NCBI GenBank assembly: GCA_030840805.1
Contig: JAVEDU010000096.1
Span: 1-64,000 of the forward strand
Origin: Actinomycetota bacterium
GTDB taxonomy: Bacteria; Actinomycetota; Actinomycetes; Mycobacteriales; HKI-0501
Length of the DNA stretch: 64,000 nt
Direction of reading: 5' to 3'
A model generated the notes under the pieces. The model was not told the DNA's origin and did not search any database. It was given only the letters and a program-made list of their open reading frames with translations. Shown in pieces: positions 61,591 to 64,000 of the stretch; positions within the stretch are counted from its first letter, which is position 1, and each line of letters starts with the position of its first letter. Made by a program: the position numbers and the translations under genes.

Positions 61591-63447
61591 GTGTCCCCAG
61601 TGGAACGACACGAGTTCGACGTGGTCGTGATCGGCGCGGGCGGGGCCGGTCTACGGGCCGCAATCGCCGCACGCGAGGCCGGCAAGCGCGTCGCGATCAT
61701 CTGCAAGTCCCTGTTCGGCAAGGCCCACACGGTGATGGCCGAGGGCGGCGCCGCGGCCGCGATGGGCAACGTGAACTCCGCCGACAACTGGCAGGTCCAC
61801 TTCCGGGACACCATGCGCGGCGGCAAGTTCCTGAACAACTGGCGGATGGCCGAGCTGCACGCCAAGGAGGCACCGGACCGGGTCTGGGAGCTGGAGACCT
61901 ACGGCGCGCTGTTCGACCGCACCCCGGACGGCAGGATCAGTCAGCGGAACTTCGGCGGCCACGAGTACCCGCGGCTCGCCCATGTCGGCGACCGCACCGG
62001 CCTGGAGCTGATCCGCACGCTCCAGCAGAAGATCGTCTCGCTGCAACAGGACGACGGCGACGACGAGAACCTGAAGGTCTTCGCCGAGGTCACGGTCACC
62101 CGGCTGCTCAAGGACGGGGACCGGATCGCGGGCGCCTTCGGGTACCGGCGGCAGACCGGCGAGTTCCTGGTGTTCGACGCGCCCGCGGTCGTGCTGGCCA
62201 CCGGCGGGATCGGCAAGTCCTACAAGGTCACCAGCAACTCGTGGGAGTACACCGGCGACGGGCACGCGCTGGCGTTGGCCGCCGGGGCGACGCTGCTGAA
62301 CATGGAGTTCGTCCAGTTCCACCCGACCGGCATGGTCTGGCCGCCGAGCGTGAAGGGCATCCTCGTCACCGAGTCCGTCCGGGGCGACGGCGGCGTGCTC
62401 CGGAACACCGAGGGCAAGCGGTTCATGTTCGAGTACATCCCGGACGTGTTCAAGGACAAGTACGCGACCAGCGAGGAGGAGGGCGACCGCTGGTACGACG
62501 ACCAGGCGAACAACCGCCGCCCGCCCGAGCTGCTGCCCCGTGACGAGGTGGCCCGTGCCATCAACTCCGAGGTGAAGGCCGGCCGCGGCACCCCGCACGG
62601 CGGCGTGTTCCTGGACGTGTCGACCCGGCTGCCCGCCGCCGAGATCACCCGGCGGCTGCCGTCGATGTACCACCAGTTCAAGGAACTGGCCGATGTGGAC
62701 ATCACCGCCGAGCCGATGGAGGTCGGCCCGACCGCCCATTACGTGATGGGCGGTGTAGAGGTCGACCCGGACACCGCGGCGGCGACGGTGCCGGGACTCT
62801 TCGCGGCGGGGGAGGTGTCCGGCGGGATGCACGGCTCGAACCGGCTCGGCGGGAACTCGCTGTCCGACCTGCTCGTGTTCGGGCGCCGGGCCGGGCTGGG
62901 CGCGGCGTCCTATCTGGACTCGCTGGCCGCCCGACCGGTCGTGGCAGAGGCCGACGTGGCGGAGGCGACCACGGCCGCGCTGGCCCCGTTCGACCGGGCG
63001 GCCGGCGAGAACCCGTTCGCGCTCCAGGGCGAGCTGCAGCAGACGATGCACGACCTCGTCGGCATCATCCGCACCGCGGAGGAGATGGAACAGGCCCTGG
63101 ACCGGCTGACGGACCTGCGCAAACGCGCCGCGGCGGCGGGTGCCGGCGGCGGCAGGGTCTTCAACCCCGGCTGGCACGTCGCGCTCGACCTGGTGAACCT
63201 CCTGCTGATCTCCGAGTGCATCGCCCGGTCCGCGCTGGAACGGCAGGAGAGCCGCGGCGGCCACACCCGGGACGACTTCCCCGCGATGAGCGCCGAGTGG
63301 CGGCAGGAGAACCTCATCTGCGCGCTCCCGGCTCCCGGCACCGAGGTGCAGCTCCGCCGGCAGCCGCTGCCGGCGATGCCGCGCGAGCTCCTCGACCTGT
63401 TCGACCGCGACGAACTCGCGAAGTACATGACCGACGAGGAGCTGTAA
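61591..63447 (+). CDS. sdhA: Succinate dehydrogenase flavoprotein subunit
   Basis: This 618-residue flavoprotein has the FAD Rossmann motif VVVIGAGGAGLRAAIAAREAG, the covalent-FAD region FGKAHTVMAEGGAAAAMGN, catalytic VQFHPTGM, LVTESVRGDGGVLRN and HYVMGGVEVDPDT, and LGGNSLSDLLVFGRRAG. It oxidises succinate to fumarate. GTG at 61591 (or 61600) is the start. sdhB overlaps its stop by one base (TAATG). Confidence 0.95.
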   Translation: MSPVERHEFDVVVIGAGGAGLRAAIAAREAGKRVAIICKSLFGKAHTVMAEGGAAAAMGNVNSADNWQVHFRDTMRGGKFLNNWRMAELHAKEAPDRVWELETYGALFDRTPDGRISQRNFGGHEYPRLAHVGDRTGLELIRTLQQKIVSLQQDDGDDENLKVFAEVTVTRLLKDGDRIAGAFGYRRQTGEFLVFDAPAVVLATGGIGKSYKVTSNSWEYTGDGHALALAAGATLLNMEFVQFHPTGMVWPPSVKGILVTESVRGDGGVLRNTEGKRFMFEYIPDVFKDKYATSEEEGDRWYDDQANNRRPPELLPRDEVARAINSEVKAGRGTPHGGVFLDVSTRLPAAEITRRLPSMYHQFKELADVDITAEPMEVGPTAHYVMGGVEVDPDTAAATVPGLFAAGEVSGGMHGSNRLGGNSLSDLLVFGRRAGLGAASYLDSLAARPVVAEADVAEATTAALAPFDRAAGENPFALQGELQQTMHDLVGIIRTAEEMEQALDRLTDLRKRAAAAGAGGGRVFNPGWHVALDLVNLLLISECIARSALERQESRGGHTRDDFPAMSAEWRQENLICALPAPGTEVQLRRQPLPAMPRELLDLFDRDELAKYMTDEEL

Positions 63448-64000
63448 TGGGGTACCAGGCGAGGTTCCGGGTCTGGCGCGGCGACGACACCGGGGGCGAC
63501 CTGGCCGACTTCACCGTCGAGGTCAACGAGGGCGAGGTGGTCCTGGACATCGTCCACCGCATCCAGGCCACCCAGGCGCCCGACCTCGCCGTGCGGTGGA
63601 ACTGCAAGGCCGGCAAGTGCGGCTCGTGCAGCGCCGAGATCAACGGCCGGCCGCGACTGCTGTGCATGACGCGGATGAGCACGTTCGGCGAGTCCGAGGT
63701 CGTCACGGTGACGCCGCTGCGGACGTTCCCGGTCGTCCGGGACCTCGTCACCGACGTGTCGTTCAACTACGTCAAGGCGCGGGAGATGCCGGCGTTCGCC
63801 CCACCGCCCGGCCTGGCGCCCGGCGAGTACCGGATGCAGCAGGTCGACGTCGAGCGCTCGCAGGAGTTCCGCAAGTGCATCGAGTGCTTCCTGTGCCAGA
63901 ACACCTGCCACGTGGTGCGGGACCACGAGGAGAACAAGGAGGAGTTCGCCGGGCCGCGGTACTTCATCCGCGCGGCCGAGCTGGACATGCACCCGCTCGA
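63447..64000 (+). CDS. sdhB: Succinate dehydrogenase iron-sulphur subunit, partial
   Basis: The 5' part (184 codons) of the iron-sulphur subunit runs off the window end. It shows the [2Fe-2S] motif CKAGKCGSCSAEINGRPRLLC and the first cysteines of the [4Fe-4S]/[3Fe-4S] domain (CIECFLCQNTC). ATG at 63447 overlaps the sdhA stop by one base. A full subunit is usually about 245-250 residues, so roughly 60-65 codons are missing. Confidence 0.95.
   Translation, partial: MGYQARFRVWRGDDTGGDLADFTVEVNEGEVVLDIVHRIQATQAPDLAVRWNCKAGKCGSCSAEINGRPRLLCMTRMSTFGESEVVTVTPLRTFPVVRDLVTDVSFNYVKAREMPAFAPPPGLAPGEYRMQQVDVERSQEFRKCIECFLCQNTCHVVRDHEENKEEFAGPRYFIRAAELDMHPL

Overview
The window is a stretch of chromosomal backbone from a high-GC actinobacterium. 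It shows very GC-rich codon third positions, a mycothiol gene (mshB), the small actinobacterial DUF3117 protein, the sigE / anti-sigma / RseB-like / HtrA-like / tatB block, the divergent glgC-glgM pair, a dapD-dapE-dapC-fdxA block and a LexA box of the mycobacterial type. The order of many genes resembles, from memory, the mycobacterial segment running from fdxC-dapC-dapD-dapE through folP2, tag, DUF3117 and glgA-glgC to sigE, htrA, tatB and mrp, and the equivalent Streptomyces region. A pilus-type ATPase and a chemoreceptor suggest a motile or piliated organism that is neither Streptomyces nor Mycobacterium. The genus cannot be fixed from the sequence alone. No rRNA, tRNA, CRISPR array, transposase or prophage was found.

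Layout. 0-12.4 kb: MpaB-like oxygenase, RecB-family nuclease, MarC and PHP proteins, a PH-domain membrane protein, DUF6758, a SpoU rRNA/tRNA methylase, a secreted propeller protein, a MaoC hydratase, a three-gene HTTM operon meeting a sucrase-ferredoxin/SUFU/DCC operon head-on, and an Rv2578c-type radical SAM gene behind a perfect LexA box. 12.4-20.5 kb: acyl-CoA dehydrogenase, DUF4190 membrane proteins, two SDRs, a CoA-ester lyase, an EamA transporter, a conserved hypothetical and PhzF. 20.5-26.6 kb: MgtE-N/CBS protein, DUF1003, an orphan PilB-like ATPase with a zinc-ribbon tail, MarR, Mrp, TatB. 26.6-33.8 kb: HtrA-like protease, RseB-like protein, anti-sigma factor, SigE, O-methyltransferase, glgC and glgM. 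33.7-34.8 kb: a decayed nucleotidyltransferase-HEPN module. 34.8-41 kb: leucyl aminopeptidase, DUF3117, PaaX, enoyl-CoA hydratase, Tag glycosylase, SRPBCC, DivIVA-domain protein, FolP2-like. 41-50 kb: chemoreceptor, two LOG-type proteins, dapE, VOC, dapD, dapC, fdxA, GNAT and two membrane proteins. 50-64 kb: FtsH-like protease, mshB, S9 peptidase, typA, tldD-tldE and an sdhC-sdhA-sdhB operon cut by the window end.

Functional links. MaoC, the acyl-CoA dehydrogenase and the CoA-ester lyase match the lower ethylmalonyl-CoA pathway (mesaconyl-CoA hydratase, methylsuccinyl-CoA dehydrogenase, methylmalyl-CoA lyase) but are spread over 9 kb as separate units. dapD, dapC and dapE supply three steps of succinylase-route diaminopimelate synthesis. 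glgC and glgM feed maltose-1-phosphate and alpha-glucan synthesis. SigE and its neighbours form an envelope-stress circuit.

Non-coding structure is the least explained part: two families of long intergenic palindromes, a perfect 48-base palindrome, many apparent leaderless promoters (a TANNNT box 6-8 bases before the start codon), and a shared flagellar/WhiG-like promoter motif in front of both the pilus ATPase and the chemoreceptor.
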